A DNA stretch of 34,517 bases from Acidimicrobiia bacterium (GCA_021296345.1 JAGWAN010000039.1:1-34517); one strand, 5' to 3'. Shown: positions 7,587 through 17,239, counted from the stretch's first letter. Notes: generated from the sequence alone by a model not told the origin. Numbers and translations are program-made.

Positions 7587-8786
7587 TCATCGATCTAAGA
7601 CCGCGATGAACATGCCGTCGGTACCGGTCAGGTGGGGGCCCATGAGCAGGCCGTGGTCGAGACACAGACCCGGAAGATCAGCCGGTGGCCGCCCGCCCAT
7701 GTCCTCCACCACTCCCAGCGTCTCCGCCCGGGTCAGGGTACAAACCGAGTAGACCACCCGCCCGCCGGGACGTACGGCGTCGATGGCCTGGCGGAGCATA
7801 CGGCGCTGGAGTGCCGCCAGCCGGTCCCGGTCACCGATCGAGACCCGTAGTCGTATCTCGGGTCGCCGCCGCAGTGTGCCCAGGCCGGTGCATGGTGCGT
7901 CCACCAGCACCCTGTCGAACTGCCCGCTTCGGAAGGGAAGGCGTGCTCCGTCGGCTCTGATCCACCATCCTTCGCCTCCGGCCCTCTCCAGCCGTCGCTC
8001 CGCTTGGCGGATGCGGCGAGGGTGGATGTCCAGTGCTACCAAGGAGGCCGGGTTGCGGTCCCAGATGGCCAGCGTCTTGCCACCGGGCGCCGCTCCCACC
8101 TCCAGCACCCGGTGGCCGGGCGCCACACCCAGAGCCTCGACCACGGCCACCGATGCGGCATCCTGGACCACCGCCGCCCCCGGCACCCGGCCCTTCGGGT
8201 GGACGAAGGCACCGGAGATAGGTGTGGGAACCGCGCCTACGGGTGGAGGATCGCCCGGCCTCATGCGGAAGCTCACCGGCGCGTCCACGTGGGCTGCCTC
8301 GGCGAATGCCAACGCCTGATCCCTGCCCCAGGTGCGCGTCAGGTCGTCCATGACCCAGCCGGGCAGGCTGAATGCCTCGGCCGGATCGGAGGGTGGGTTG
8401 GGCTCGCCCCCTCGTTGCAGATTCCTGACCAAGGCGTTCACGAACCCGGTAGCCCGACCGTGTCCCAGCCTCCGGGCGGACTCCACGGCCGTATCGGGTA
8501 CGGCATGAGCGGCGGCACGGCCGAACAGAACCTCGTGGAAGGCAACCCGTAGAACATCGAGCACGTCGGAATGGATGGCCGGCAGGGGACGGCTGGATAG
8601 ATCACCGATGGCCCTGTCCAGGCGAGGGAGGTTCCTGATGGTTCCGTACACGAGATGGCGCGCCAGACGGGCATCGTCCGGTGGGAGGTCGAGGTCCCTA
8701 ACGACCAGGTTCGACCAGGCCCCGCCCCGCACGACCCTGCCCACCAGCCCGGCCGCCACCGACCGGGCCTCCACGCCCCGCTTCAT
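7587..8786 (-). CDS. rsmB: 16S rRNA (cytosine(967)-C(5))-methyltransferase
   Basis: The 399-residue protein has an N-terminal NusB-like RNA-binding region (about 1-130) and a Rossmann methyltransferase domain: SAM loop LEVGAAPGGKT (about 228-238), LVALDIHPRRI, and the two catalytic cysteines in VDAPCTGLGTLRRRPEI and VVYSVCTLTRAE. It makes m5C967 in 16S rRNA. The open frame begins 13 codons earlier at 8825, but the ATG at 8786 makes an ATGA overlap with fmt, matching the other junctions, and is chosen. A def-fmt-rsmB order is common in bacteria. Confidence 0.94.
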   Translation of the reverse strand: MKRGVEARSVAAGLVGRVVRGGAWSNLVVRDLDLPPDDARLARHLVYGTIRNLPRLDRAIGDLSSRPLPAIHSDVLDVLRVAFHEVLFGRAAAHAVPDTAVESARRLGHGRATGFVNALVRNLQRGGEPNPPSDPAEAFSLPGWVMDDLTRTWGRDQALAFAEAAHVDAPVSFRMRPGDPPPVGAVPTPISGAFVHPKGRVPGAAVVQDAASVAVVEALGVAPGHRVLEVGAAPGGKTLAIWDRNPASLVALDIHPRRIRQAERRLERAGGEGWWIRADGARLPFRSGQFDRVLVDAPCTGLGTLRRRPEIRLRVSIGDRDRLAALQRRMLRQAIDAVRPGGRVVYSVCTLTRAETLGVVEDMGGRPPADLPGLCLDHGLLMGPHLTGTDGMFIAVLDR

Positions 8787-9694
8787 CCGAAGCGGCCCGG
8801 GTCGCCCTTGATTCCCCTGAGCCATGCGAGAGCGTCCATCGCCTTCCTACCCTCGGGTTGAACGGTGCTCAGAACCAGGCACCCCGTGGAGGTACCGACC
8901 CGTACCCCGTTCTCGTAGGTTTCCAGGCAACCCGGCTCCAACCTGCCGGGGACCGGCCGGGCCCGGAGAATCTTGAAGCGCTTACCGCGCCAGGTGGTGT
9001 GTGCGCCCGGACGGGGACAGAATGCCCGAACGGCCCGCACCACCTGCTCGGCAGGCTGGTGGAAGTCGAGCCGAGCCTCGGAGACGACCAGGCGAGGCGC
9101 CCAGGTGGCCAGCGAGTGGTCCTGCGTCGCCGGCTCCAGCTCACCTCGTTCCAGCGCACCCAGGTGCGTGGCCAGCAGTTCGGCGCCGCCGAGGGCAAGA
9201 CGCTCCGACAGCGCACCGGCATCCTCGTCCTCACCGATGGAGGTCCTCCATGCGGCCAGAACCGGTCCGGCGTCCAAGCCGGCGTCCATCCGCATCAGGC
9301 TCACGCCGGTTACATCATCACCGGCCAGAATGGCTCGCTCGACCGGGGCCGCCCCCCGCCACCGCGGCAGCAAGGAGAAATGCAGGTTGACCATGCCCAA
9401 CCGGGTACGGGCCAGGGTGGCGGCCTTCACGATCATCCCGTAGCTCACCACCACCGCCAGGTCCAGATCCATCCCGGCGATAGCAGCGTCCAGCGCAGCG
9501 GGGGTGGCGGGCTGGCAGACCGGGATTCCCCGCTCGGCGGCTCTTACCTTGCCCTCCGGAGGGGCCGGCGCCCGGCCTCGACCCCTCGGCCGGTCCGGTC
9601 TGGTTATAACGGCGCGCAGGTCGGTCAGTCCGGCGAGGATGTCGATCGTGGGAACGGCCTCCTGCGATGTCCCTAGCAGGACGGTCCTCATCAC
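8783..9694 (-). CDS. fmt: Methionyl-tRNA formyltransferase
   Basis: The 303-residue protein formylates initiator Met-tRNA using 10-formyltetrahydrofolate. The catalytic triad lies in MVNLHFSLLPRWRGAAPVER (N103, H105) and MDAGLDAGPVL (D141), with SYGMIV before it. The C-terminal domain (about 200-300, FCPRPGAHTTW and KILRARPV) is the OB-like tRNA-binding part. Two ATG codons stand in tandem; the first overlaps the def stop as ATGA. The product feeds initiation, and Def next to it removes the formyl group afterward. Confidence 0.96.
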   Translation of the reverse strand: MMRTVLLGTSQEAVPTIDILAGLTDLRAVITRPDRPRGRGRAPAPPEGKVRAAERGIPVCQPATPAALDAAIAGMDLDLAVVVSYGMIVKAATLARTRLGMVNLHFSLLPRWRGAAPVERAILAGDDVTGVSLMRMDAGLDAGPVLAAWRTSIGEDEDAGALSERLALGGAELLATHLGALERGELEPATQDHSLATWAPRLVVSEARLDFHQPAEQVVRAVRAFCPRPGAHTTWRGKRFKILRARPVPGRLEPGCLETYENGVRVGTSTGCLVLSTVQPEGRKAMDALAWLRGIKGDPGRFG

Positions 9695-10188
9695 TCCGGC
9701 GTCCGGAACGCCTCACTACGAAGAACGCGAAACGCCTCCTTGCGAGTGGCTCGGTCGAGGCGGGTCAGCAAGAGGTGGCCCTCGAGGTGGTCGATCTCGT
9801 GCTGCAGAACCCTTCCCAATAGCTCTTCTCCGGCAAACTCCACCGGGTTCCCATCCAGGTCCTGGCCGACGGCTCGGGCGAAAGCAGGGCGATTGATGTT
9901 CCAGTAGTGACCCGGGACCGACAGGCATCCCTCCTGGTACTCCCAATCCCCCGAGGTCTCGACCAGCACCGGGTTCACCAGTACCTGAGGACCTTCCCCC
10001 GCATCGAACACGCAGATGCGCTTCGACACACCGATCTGCGGCGCAGCCAGACCGACTCCAGGGGCGTCGTACATGGTCTCGAGCATGTCCTCCGCCAGCC
10101 TGCCGAGTCGCGCGTCGAAGTGCTCGACCGGCTTGGTGCGGACACGCAGAACAGGATCACCAAAGGTGCGAATCGGAAATATGGCCAC
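9691..10188 (-). CDS. def: Peptide deformylase
   Basis: The 165-residue protein has all three deformylase motifs: GVGLAAPQIG (44-53), EGCLSVP (86-92, metal ligand C88) and QHEIDH (129-134, metal ligands and catalytic Glu). It removes the N-formyl group from nascent proteins. The start is GTG at 10188 (GTGGCCATATTTCCG). A GGAG lies close upstream with a rather short gap. TTGACT and TATCCT occur upstream but their spacing (13) is poor, so no promoter is called. The gene heads def-fmt-rsmB-rpe-ribDA. Confidence 0.96.
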   Translation of the reverse strand: MAIFPIRTFGDPVLRVRTKPVEHFDARLGRLAEDMLETMYDAPGVGLAAPQIGVSKRICVFDAGEGPQVLVNPVLVETSGDWEYQEGCLSVPGHYWNINRPAFARAVGQDLDGNPVEFAGEELLGRVLQHEIDHLEGHLLLTRLDRATRKEAFRVLRSEAFRTPE

Positions 10189-10726
10189 CGGACTCCGAGG
10201 ATAGTTGCCGGTCTCCAGTCAACGGTCACAGTTTCACCCGTGCGACCGCAAGCCGCGCGTAGGGAGACAGACACGACAGCGGTGTGCCGGAGGATCAGAT
10301 CGTCACCCCAAGAACGCCTAAGACGCCGCAGGTCGCGAAACCCCGGCGCTTCGCCCCGGGCCCCACCCCCACCGCCACCTCCTGGTTCGGAGCGTGGTCG
10401 GCCATGCCCGGCTGGATGCCGGGAATTGGCTGTTCGCTCCATAAGCCTTCATGTTCCCTCAGGCCGGCCGAACCGATCGGTGAACAATTTCGGGCCGGTG
10501 TAGGTGCTTGGCAATAGGTAACGTATAGCGGGGGTGTGACAGATTCCGGGCCCTCCGGCCAGAAGCGCCGAAAGTCCCCAGGCTCATTGATGGACGGTCC
10601 CCTCGCATGATGATCCGCACGCCGACGCCAACACGCGCCTTCGGGTCGCCTCGCGAGGAGCAGGAACCCACCGATCATCGACACCCGTCCGAGCCGGCCA
10701 GCCACGACTACATCCGGCAGCCGGGT
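10189..10726. other. Intergenic region between priA and def, no gene recognised
   Basis: An open frame of 136 codons on the minus strand (10705-10295) has no recognisable motif and low-complexity runs, and I reject it. The region holds a 6-bp stem CCCGGC / GCCGGG with a 5-base loop (10407-10423), which might end transcription from priA, although no U-run follows. The promoter for def must lie near its right-hand part on the minus strand, but no good -35/-10 pair was found. Confidence 0.5.
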
Positions 10727-12511
10727 TCAGAAGTCGCGCGGGTCCGCATCCACCCGGACTCTCAGACCCTGGCGCCTCAGGTGGACGGCCGCATCCCTGA
10801 GTTTCCGCCTGACTCCGGTGAGGTCGTCGCCCTGGACCATCCAGCGGAGGCGATCGCCCGCCCGGGCCGGGCCGTACACGATGGCGGCCTCGAGTGCATC
10901 GTCAAGGATCGACCCGTCATCGGTGCCCGCAACCTCCACCACCATCACCTCTCCGAAGGGCGGCAGGGCCAGGCGCCTGCGGATATCCAACTCGTCCTCG
11001 AGAAACGCGAGAGGGTCGGCCCGGCGAAGGGCCTCGTAGAGAGGCTGGCGGATGTCCGCTGTCTGGAGCATCATCCTGGCTCGCCCGTTGCGCCGGACGG
11101 TGGCGCCCACCCGGGACAGCACCCCCAGGGCATCCTCCGCCGCCCGGTAGGTGGCGCCGCGCACCAGGCCGTCGGCGTCCACCACCACCGCCAGATCAAC
11201 CCCGGGAACCGCGACCAGATCGGCCTCGGTTCCCACCATTACCTGCTTACCGGTCGGCACGTCGCCCGCGCTGTCCCCGACCAGACGCCGGGCTTCCTCG
11301 GTCACCCGTCCGACCGCGGCGCCCAGCGGCTCGAACCGGGTCCCACCGCATGACGAGCAACCTCCCAGTTCGGTCTCGCATCTCGAACAGCTGGTGCGAT
11401 GATCGGGACGGGCGCCGCACCGGGGACAACTCCGCAACTGGCGGCACTTCACGCATCGGGCAGCCGGTGCGTAGCCACGCCGATGGGTGAAGAGGAACAC
11501 CCGGCCGCCCCGGCCCGCCGTACCGGCGATGGCAGCCCGGACCCGTTCGGCCAGCAACCCCTGTCCGGGGGGATCCTCGGTGCGGTCGACCACCTGCACC
11601 GGCCCCCATAGTCGCCCGGGCATCCGGACCATCTCAGGACGCTCGTACAGTGACTCGACAGCCGGGACCCTCCCTACGCCGACCAGCTGAAGGCCCTCGT
11701 GGGCTGCCCGCACCCGGGCTAGGCGACCGGCCACCACGGTCGGGGTCTGGCGTTCCTTCATACCGGGTCGGCCCTCCTCGACCAGTATCACCATCGACAG
11801 ATCCCGGACCGGCCACCAGAGCACCCGCATAGTCCCTACCACCGCCAGACCTCCGGTCGTGGCGGCCTTCGACCAGGCGGCAGTCACCTCCGCGTCGCTC
11901 TGATCGCCCACCTCCACCACTCGGGCGCCCAAGTCGTACCTGAGCCCGGCAGCGAGGCGGGCAACTTCCACCACGGTGGGCGCCGCAACCAGTACCGACT
12001 TCCCGGCCCGCAGGGGTGCGCTGATTGCGCCCCGGATCAGGTCGGTCCAACGGGCGCCCGCCAGCGCCTGGACCGACCGGGAAGGTCCACCCGCGGCCGC
12101 GGCTTCGGCCACATCGGACAGAGGTCCATCAGTCGGTGGGATTCCCGGCAATGCGAACGGCGGAGGTCGCTTGGGCAGGTTCGGCGGAGCGGTCTTGGCC
12201 AGTACCCGGGCGAGCGGCGCCACGTAGTACTCCGCGGCCCAGATGAGGGTGGAAAGCATGGCTTCGGTGTACACCGGGATATCGGAGGAGAGAGCCCGGA
12301 CATCCTTGAGGTTGCCAGGCACCTCGGACTCCGAGATCGATTCCAAGCCGACCACGTAGCCGCGCACGCGGCGGGCGGCCAGCGGAACCCGGACGATGGC
12401 GCCCACCCCGACCCGACCCACCAGGGAAGGCGGGACCCGATACAAGAAGCCTTCATCCACCGCCAGCGTGGGTACGTCAGGAACTACCCGGGCTGCAACG
12501 GCCTGGGTCAG
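10727..12511 (-). CDS. priA: Primosomal protein N' (PriA), helicase motifs eroded; probable CTG start
   Basis: Residues match PriA: the N-terminal DNA-binding domain ([40 protein letters not shown]), an ATPase-like core, eight zinc cysteines in four CxxC pairs (CVKC, CPRC, CSRC, CSSC), and a C-terminal domain. The Walker A region reads [12 protein letters not shown] with no GxxxxGKT, and the DEEH box reads VEEG, so helicase activity is probably absent, as known for actinobacterial PriA. The open frame extends 90 codons into metK without family sequence. No ATG, GTG or TTG lies between that point and the domain; a CTG at 12511 overlaps the metK stop as CTGA and gives 594 residues. The next GTG would drop 17 domain residues. 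The protein acts in replication restart. Confidence 0.88.
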   Translation of the reverse strand: MTQAVAARVVPDVPTLAVDEGFLYRVPPSLVGRVGVGAIVRVPLAARRVRGYVVGLESISESEVPGNLKDVRALSSDIPVYTEAMLSTLIWAAEYYVAPLARVLAKTAPPNLPKRPPPFALPGIPPTDGPLSDVAEAAAAGGPSRSVQALAGARWTDLIRGAISAPLRAGKSVLVAAPTVVEVARLAAGLRYDLGARVVEVGDQSDAEVTAAWSKAATTGGLAVVGTMRVLWWPVRDLSMVILVEEGRPGMKERQTPTVVAGRLARVRAAHEGLQLVGVGRVPAVESLYERPEMVRMPGRLWGPVQVVDRTEDPPGQGLLAERVRAAIAGTAGRGGRVFLFTHRRGYAPAARCVKCRQLRSCPRCGARPDHRTSCSRCETELGGCSSCGGTRFEPLGAAVGRVTEEARRLVGDSAGDVPTGKQVMVGTEADLVAVPGVDLAVVVDADGLVRGATYRAAEDALGVLSRVGATVRRNGRARMMLQTADIRQPLYEALRRADPLAFLEDELDIRRRLALPPFGEVMVVEVAGTDDGSILDDALEAAIVYGPARAGDRLRWMVQGDDLTGVRRKLRDAAVHLRRQGLRVRVDADPRDF

Positions 12512-13689
12512 AGTCGGCTCGCCGCTTTCTTCAACCCACCGGCGTCGGAGGTCGATTCCCAGGGAAAGCCGAGCCGTCCGAAATGGCCCAGCGCAGAGGT
12601 CCTGGCGTAGATGGGCCGGCGCAGGTCGAGCTTCCGGAGAAAGGCCTCCGGCCGGAAGTCGAAGAAGTCCTTGACCAGCTTCTCCAGCCTGACCGGATCG
12701 ATCGAGGCGGTCCCGAACGCGTCCACGTAGACCGAGAACGGGTGGGCCGTGCCGATGGCGTATGCCACCTGGATCTCGCACTGCTCAGCCAATCCGGCCG
12801 CCACGACGTTCTTGGCCACGTAACGGGCGAAGTAGGCCGCTGAGCGATCCACCTTGGTCGGATCCTTACCCGAGAAGGCGCCGCCTCCGTGCCGGGCGTA
12901 GCCGCCGTAGGTGTCGACGATGATCTTGCGCCCTGTGAGACCGGCATCCGCCTCGGGCCCGCCCTTCAGGAAGCGGCCCGCCGGGTTGACCAGCAGCTCG
13001 GTATGGCCGCCTATCAAGGGCGATCCGATCCCCATCAGCACGTGCTCCCTCAGGTCCTCCACCATCTGGCCGTCCTCCACATCGGCAGCGTGATGGGAGG
13101 AGATCAGCACCCGCTCCACCCGGGCAGGCTCCGAGCCCTTGTAGGCCACGGTTACCTGGGTCTTGCCGTCCGGGCGCAGGTAGTCGAGCAAGCCCTCCAC
13201 CCTTACTTCCGTGAGGCGCTCGGCTAGGCGATGGGCCAGCTGGATGGGCGCCGGCATCAGATCGTCGGTATCCCGGTTGGCGTAGCCGAACATCATCCCC
13301 TGGTCACCCGCCCCGAGCTGGTCCAACTCATCGACGGAGCCCTGCCGAGCCTCCAGCGCCCGACTGACACCACCGGCGATATCGGCGCTCTGGCTTCCGA
13401 GGAGCACCTCCACAGGAATCTGGTCGGCGTGGAAGTCGACGTCTTCGTACGTGTATCCGATGTCGGCGATCGCCTCCCGGATCACGCCTTGCAGGTCCAG
13501 CGGGCCGGCAGAATTGGTGGTCTCTCCGGCCACGATCACCTTCCTGGGTGTGACCATGGTCTCGCAGGCCACCCGAGCCTTGCTGTCCCTCTCCAGGATG
13601 GCATCGAGCACGGAATCCGAAATCCGGTCGGCCATCTTGTCGGGATGGCCGGCGGTGACCGACTCGCTCGTGAAGTGGCGGAGCATCAT
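12508..13689 (-). CDS. metK: S-adenosylmethionine synthase
   Basis: The 393-residue protein makes SAM from methionine and ATP. Motifs: [19 protein letters not shown] near the N-terminus, [12 protein letters not shown] (126-137), and [19 protein letters not shown], all conserved. Two ATGs stand in tandem (13689 and 13686); either could be the start. TATACT lies seven bases before the first and there is no Shine-Dalgarno sequence, suggesting a leaderless start from its own promoter in addition to read-through from coaBC, 36 bases away. Confidence 0.97.
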   Translation of the reverse strand: MMLRHFTSESVTAGHPDKMADRISDSVLDAILERDSKARVACETMVTPRKVIVAGETTNSAGPLDLQGVIREAIADIGYTYEDVDFHADQIPVEVLLGSQSADIAGGVSRALEARQGSVDELDQLGAGDQGMMFGYANRDTDDLMPAPIQLAHRLAERLTEVRVEGLLDYLRPDGKTQVTVAYKGSEPARVERVLISSHHAADVEDGQMVEDLREHVLMGIGSPLIGGHTELLVNPAGRFLKGGPEADAGLTGRKIIVDTYGGYARHGGGAFSGKDPTKVDRSAAYFARYVAKNVVAAGLAEQCEIQVAYAIGTAHPFSVYVDAFGTASIDPVRLEKLVKDFFDFRPEAFLRKLDLRRPIYARTSALGHFGRLGFPWESTSDAGGLKKAASRL

Positions 13690-13702
13690 CGCGACCAGTA
13701 TA
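13690..13702 (-). promoter_or_regulatory. Candidate leaderless promoter of metK
   Basis: TATACT at 13702-13697 is a strong -10 box, followed by seven bases (GGTCGCG) and the metK ATG. A transcript starting at the usual distance would begin at the A of the ATG. No -35 box or Shine-Dalgarno sequence is visible, typical of actinobacterial leaderless promoters. Confidence 0.45.
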
Positions 13703-13725
13703 TGGAAACCGGAGGACGCTCCGTC

Positions 13726-14949
13726 TCAGGCTTCATCTTCTCTCAACGTGGCCACGTGTGACCAGATCGCACCGGCAACGTCGCGCTTGGTCATCATCTC
13801 CAGGGGCGTGCACTCTCCCGCCGCCGAGATGATGGTCACCTGGTTGGTGTCGGTGCCGAACCCGCTCCCCGGGCTGGTGACGTCGTTGGCCACCACGAAA
13901 TCCACCCCGTAGGTTGTCGCCTTGTGAACCGCCCGATCGACACCGCCGGTCTCCGCCGCGAAGCCTACGACGGTCGTTCCCGGTTCCACCCGCTCCACCA
14001 GCCCCGCCAGGACATTGGGAGTGGGCTCCAGGACGATCCGTGGAGCACCATCGGAGCGGGCCAGCTTTGTGGTGGCCGGGCCGGCGGGCCGGAAGTCGGC
14101 CACCGCGGCCGCGAGCACCGCCACGTCCAGCGTGGAGGCCCGGGCCCAGACCTGGTGAGCCATCTCCTCCGCGGACTCGACCGGCACCACCTCCACCCCC
14201 CAAGGAATGTCCGGCGGCGCGGCGGCAGTGACCAGCACCACCCTGGCCCCGCGACGGGCCGCCTCCAGTGCCAGCTCGTTGCCCATCTTGCCCGAGGACC
14301 GGTTACCCACGTAGCGCACCGGGTCGATCGCTTCCCGGGTTCCTCCGGCGGTGACCAGCACCGTCAACCCGCTCAGGGTGTCCTCGAACACCTCGGCTAG
14401 GGACGCCAGTATCTCATCCGGCTCCGCCATGCGGCCCATTCCGGAGTCGCCCGCCGCCAGCGCACCGACCACCGGACCTACCAGGCGCCGGCCATCTCCC
14501 TCGAGGAGCCGGATGTTGCGGGCAGTGGCGGGTTGCTGCCACATCTCGGTATGCATGGCGGGAGCCAGCACCACCGGTCCGTCGAAGGCAGCCACCGTGG
14601 CGGTCAGGACATCATCCGCCAGTCCGTTGGCGACCTTGGCCACCACATTGGCAGTGGCGGGCGCCACCACCAGGGCATCGGCCCACCGGGCCAACTCGGT
14701 GTGCGGGCTCGGTCCGGCCTGCCTGGATCCGAAGAGCGTGGTCACCACGGCGTGGCCGGTGATAGCCGCCATAGTCTGCTCCCCCAAGAAGCGTAGGGCC
14801 CCATCGGTCATGACCGTCCGGACCTGCGAGCCCGCCTCGTCGAGTCGCCGGGCCAGGTAGGCCGCCTTGTACGCGGCGATACCCCCGGAGATGCCTAGTA
14901 CCAGATGCCGGCCGTGTAGCGCCGCTCTACCGGCCCTCGGGGTTCTCAA
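13726..14949 (-). CDS. coaBC: Bifunctional phosphopantothenoylcysteine decarboxylase / phosphopantothenate-cysteine ligase
   Basis: The 407-residue protein performs two steps of CoA synthesis. The CoaC flavoprotein half has LGISGGIAAYKAAYLARRL, the catalytic-His region SPHTELARWADALVVAPATA and PAMHTEMW; the stretch matching E. coli ACGD reads AAGD. The CoaB half has VTAGGTREAIDPVRYVGNRS, SGKMG, AAVADFRP and VANDV. The open frame runs up to 15048 inside rpoZ, but TTG at 14949 has GGAGGGG seven bases upstream and gives MRTPRAGRAALHGRHLVLGI, so it is chosen; it overlaps rpoZ by 23 bases. It sits between rpoZ and metK as in many actinobacteria. Confidence 0.94.
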   Translation of the reverse strand: MRTPRAGRAALHGRHLVLGISGGIAAYKAAYLARRLDEAGSQVRTVMTDGALRFLGEQTMAAITGHAVVTTLFGSRQAGPSPHTELARWADALVVAPATANVVAKVANGLADDVLTATVAAFDGPVVLAPAMHTEMWQQPATARNIRLLEGDGRRLVGPVVGALAAGDSGMGRMAEPDEILASLAEVFEDTLSGLTVLVTAGGTREAIDPVRYVGNRSSGKMGNELALEAARRGARVVLVTAAAPPDIPWGVEVVPVESAEEMAHQVWARASTLDVAVLAAAVADFRPAGPATTKLARSDGAPRIVLEPTPNVLAGLVERVEPGTTVVGFAAETGGVDRAVHKATTYGVDFVVANDVTSPGSGFGTDTNQVTIISAAGECTPLEMMTKRDVAGAIWSHVATLREDEA

Positions 14950-15451
14950 CGGTGGTCCCCTCCACGGAGTTATCGGAAGCCCCAGGCTCGTCGGAACCCT
15001 CCGCCCCGGTCGACTCATCGGCAGCGGCTTCTCCGGCCTCCGGCGCACCCAGGGTTTCGGTGCCGGATACCGGATCAGCTTCGTCGAACGGTTCGGTCTG
15101 GTAGGAGAGCAGGACGTCGAGAGTGTCTGGTTCCTGGCTCTCGGAGGTCTCCCCGGTGGCCACCTGCAACTTGTCGGCAGCGATCTCCTCGAGAGCGATG
15201 GTGAGGGGCTTGTGGCTGAGCGAATGAACCTGGGGCGGAACGTAGCGCCCGATCCCTCCCCCTAGCTGCGTGTAGTAGCTGTTGATCTGACGAGCACGGC
15301 GTGAGGCCAGCAACACCAGGTTGAAACGCCCGCCGGACTTGCCGATTACTTCTTCAATTGGTGGCTCAATCATCTTCAGGATCGTCTTTCGGACCGGGGA
15401 CGGGTCTGGCGCCGGGGTAACGGTCTGTTCTGTTGACCGCCGTCCGGACAT
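14927..15451 (-). CDS. rpoZ: RNA polymerase omega subunit with long acidic tail
   Basis: The omega core is at about 27-95: MIEPPIEEVIGKSGGRFNLV, then the conserved ASRRARQINSYYTQLGGGIG and KPLTIALEEIAADKL. Omega helps assemble and stabilise RNA polymerase. The protein is 174 residues, much longer than the roughly 70-110 usual for omega, because of a C-terminal tail (about 100-174) with 21 Asp/Glu and a single basic residue at the end; this part is predicted to be disordered. The ATG at 15451 is nine bases after gmk. TAGGGT lies six bases before it and overlaps the gmk stop. Confidence 0.93.
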   Translation of the reverse strand: MSGRRSTEQTVTPAPDPSPVRKTILKMIEPPIEEVIGKSGGRFNLVLLASRRARQINSYYTQLGGGIGRYVPPQVHSLSHKPLTIALEEIAADKLQVATGETSESQEPDTLDVLLSYQTEPFDEADPVSGTETLGAPEAGEAAADESTGAEGSDEPGASDNSVEGTTVENPEGR

Positions 15452-15460
15452 CCGGACACC

Positions 15461-16054
15461 CTAGGCTTTGTTGGATGGTGGGCTCCCGAGTATACCGATT
15501 ATCGAAGCCACCGTCGTATCGAGATCTGCGTTGACCACCATGTGGGCGAAGCGATGCCAACCCCGCTCGATCTGGGACTCGGCTAACTCGAGGCGGGTAG
15601 CGATCTGCGCCTCGGTCATCCCCCGGCGACCCCGCATCCTGGACTCCAGCTCGCCGATACTCGGAGGCATGAGAAATATGGACAGGGCATCCGGATGGGC
15701 CGTCATCACCCGGAATGCGCCGTTCAACTCGACATCGAGCAACACATCCTGGCCGGTGTCGAGGTTGGCGAAGACCTCATCGTGGAGGGTTCCGTAGCGA
15801 TTGCCGGCGAACTCCGTCCACTCCAGCAACCGGCCTGCTTCAATCAGTTCCGAGAAGGCCTCGTTGTCCATGAAGTAGTACTCAACCCCATCGGTCTCAT
15901 CCGGCCGCCTGGCGCGGGTAGTGGCCGAGACGGCGAAGTGGAAGCTGTAATGAGGAGCCAAGGCCCGGATGACGGTGTTCTTTCCGACACCTGACGGCCC
16001 TGAGATGATTACCAGCCGACCGGGCCGGTGGCGGGCTGACGGTTCGTGGCTCAG
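15461..16054 (-). CDS. gmk: Guanylate kinase, probable CTG start
   Basis: The protein contains the P-loop ISGPSGVGKNTVIRALAPHY, then HFAVSATTRARRPDETDGVE (GMP-binding), VLLDVELNGAFRV and the lid region SRMRGRRGMTEAQI. It phosphorylates GMP to GDP. A start at the first TTG (15961) would cut off the P-loop and cannot be right. There is no ATG, GTG or TTG between the mihF stop and the P-loop, nor just upstream in frame. CTG at 16054 overlaps the mihF stop as CTGA and gives 197 residues with an N-terminus LSHEPSARHRPGRLVIISGP, a normal length for actinobacterial Gmk. A second CTG just before VIIS is an alternative. The mihF-gmk-rpoZ order is typical of the phylum. Confidence 0.92.
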   Translation of the reverse strand: MSHEPSARHRPGRLVIISGPSGVGKNTVIRALAPHYSFHFAVSATTRARRPDETDGVEYYFMDNEAFSELIEAGRLLEWTEFAGNRYGTLHDEVFANLDTGQDVLLDVELNGAFRVMTAHPDALSIFLMPPSIGELESRMRGRRGMTEAQIATRLELAESQIERGWHRFAHMVVNADLDTTVASIIGILGSPPSNKA

Positions 16055-16362
16055 CTGAACTTGGCGAGGAGGGCGCTGCGCTGCCGCGCTCCGAGACCCC
16101 GGACGCGCCGGTTACCGGCAATACCGAGCTCCTCCATGATCTGACCGGCCTTGACCTTTCCGGTTCTGGGCATGGAGGTGAGAACGGCACTTACCTTGAT
16201 GCCGCTCACCATGGGGTCGTCGGCGGCCTGCTCGAGCAGTTCACCCAGCGACAACGATCCGTTCTTGAGCAAGCTCTTGATCTCGGCCCGCTTGCGGCGC
16301 GCCATTGCCGCCTTCTCCAAGGCCCGTGCCCGTTGCTCGGCGTTCAACTGCGGAGGTGCCAT
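16051..16362 (-). CDS. mihF: Mycobacterial-type integration host factor (mIHF)
   Basis: The 103-residue basic protein begins MAPPQLNAEQRARALEKAAM and ends with a helix-two-turn-helix region: TGKVKAGQIMEELGIAGNRR, VRGLGARQRSALL. This is the actinobacterial nucleoid protein needed for phage integration and for DNA architecture, unrelated to HU/IHF of E. coli. AAGG with good spacing precedes the ATG. It follows pyrF by 133 bases, and its stop overlaps the gmk start as CTGA. It is strong evidence for an actinobacterial host. Confidence 0.96.
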   Translation of the reverse strand: MAPPQLNAEQRARALEKAAMARRKRAEIKSLLKNGSLSLGELLEQAADDPMVSGIKVSAVLTSMPRTGKVKAGQIMEELGIAGNRRVRGLGARQRSALLAKFS

Positions 16363-16495
16363 AAAGTTCCCTTGCCGTTCCTTCTCTAGCTCTAATGTTC
16401 CGACCCGACATCGTGCGCCGACAATCCTCGTACGGACCTCGGCGCCGGACTGACTCTAGCCCGCAACCCGTTCGCCTTCACAACCCGGACGAGGT

Positions 16496-17239
16496 TTAGG
16501 CGAGGCCAAGACCGGAGAGAATGTCGAGAGCAGCCCGGCCCGGTTCCGGCGCTCCGGTGATGGCCCGGCCTATCACTAGGTAGTGGGCGCCTCGCTCCAT
16601 CCCTTCGGCCGGTGTCGCTGCCCTGACCTGGTCATGCGGGTCGACACCAACCGGCCGGATACCGGGTACCACCCGCAACAGTTGGGGAGCCACATCCGAT
16701 ATCACCCCCAACTCCCGGACCGAGGTGATCACCCCTTCGCAGCCGGCCTCGCCGGCTAGCCGGGCTCGCACCGCGGCCAGCTTCCCCGGTGTTACCGGCA
16801 CCCCGGTCGCCGCCAGTGCATCCTGGTCGAGGCTGGTAAGAACGGTGATGGCGAGTATCCCCGCGGAGCGGGATCCCGCTCCCTCTCGCAGGCCCTCGAC
16901 GGCCGCTTCCAGCATGGCCCTGCCTCCGGCCGCGTGGGCAGTGACCCATCGCGCGCCCGCCTCCCCCAGATGGCGCGCCGCCGCCCTGACGGTGTTAGGA
17001 ATGTCATGCAGCTTCGCGTCAGCGAACACCGGCTTCCCCAGCCGGCCGATCACCCCCACGATGGCGGGACCGGGACCGGTCAGTAGCTCGAGCCCGACCT
17101 TGAAACCGCCCACATGGGACGAAAGCTCCCTGGCGAGGCGAACAGCATCCTCACCGGTCGGAACGTCGAGAGCCACGAGGATAGGGTTGCGCATTCCGGT
17201 CTCGGTGGGGTTCGATCGGTCGGCCATGCCGCCGCTCAT
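16496..17239 (-). CDS. pyrF: Orotidine 5'-phosphate decarboxylase
   Basis: The 247-residue TIM-barrel enzyme converts OMP to UMP, the last step of the pathway. Motifs: ILVALDVPTGEDAVRLA, GFKVGLELLTGPGPAIV, the catalytic VFADAKLHDIPNTVRAAARH, GITS-like EGVITSVRELG, and PGIRPVG with YLVIGRAITGAPEP near the end. The open frame extends 24 codons upstream, but the ATG at 17239 overlaps the pyrD stop as ATGA and is chosen. Confidence 0.95.
   Translation of the reverse strand: MSGGMADRSNPTETGMRNPILVALDVPTGEDAVRLARELSSHVGGFKVGLELLTGPGPAIVGVIGRLGKPVFADAKLHDIPNTVRAAARHLGEAGARWVTAHAAGGRAMLEAAVEGLREGAGSRSAGILAITVLTSLDQDALAATGVPVTPGKLAAVRARLAGEAGCEGVITSVRELGVISDVAPQLLRVVPGIRPVGVDPHDQVRAATPAEGMERGAHYLVIGRAITGAPEPGRAALDILSGLGLA

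Noticed and set aside
10295..10705. 136-codon minus-strand open frame between priA and def
   Set aside because: No motif, runs of low complexity, no ribosome binding site; typical chance frame in G+C-rich DNA.
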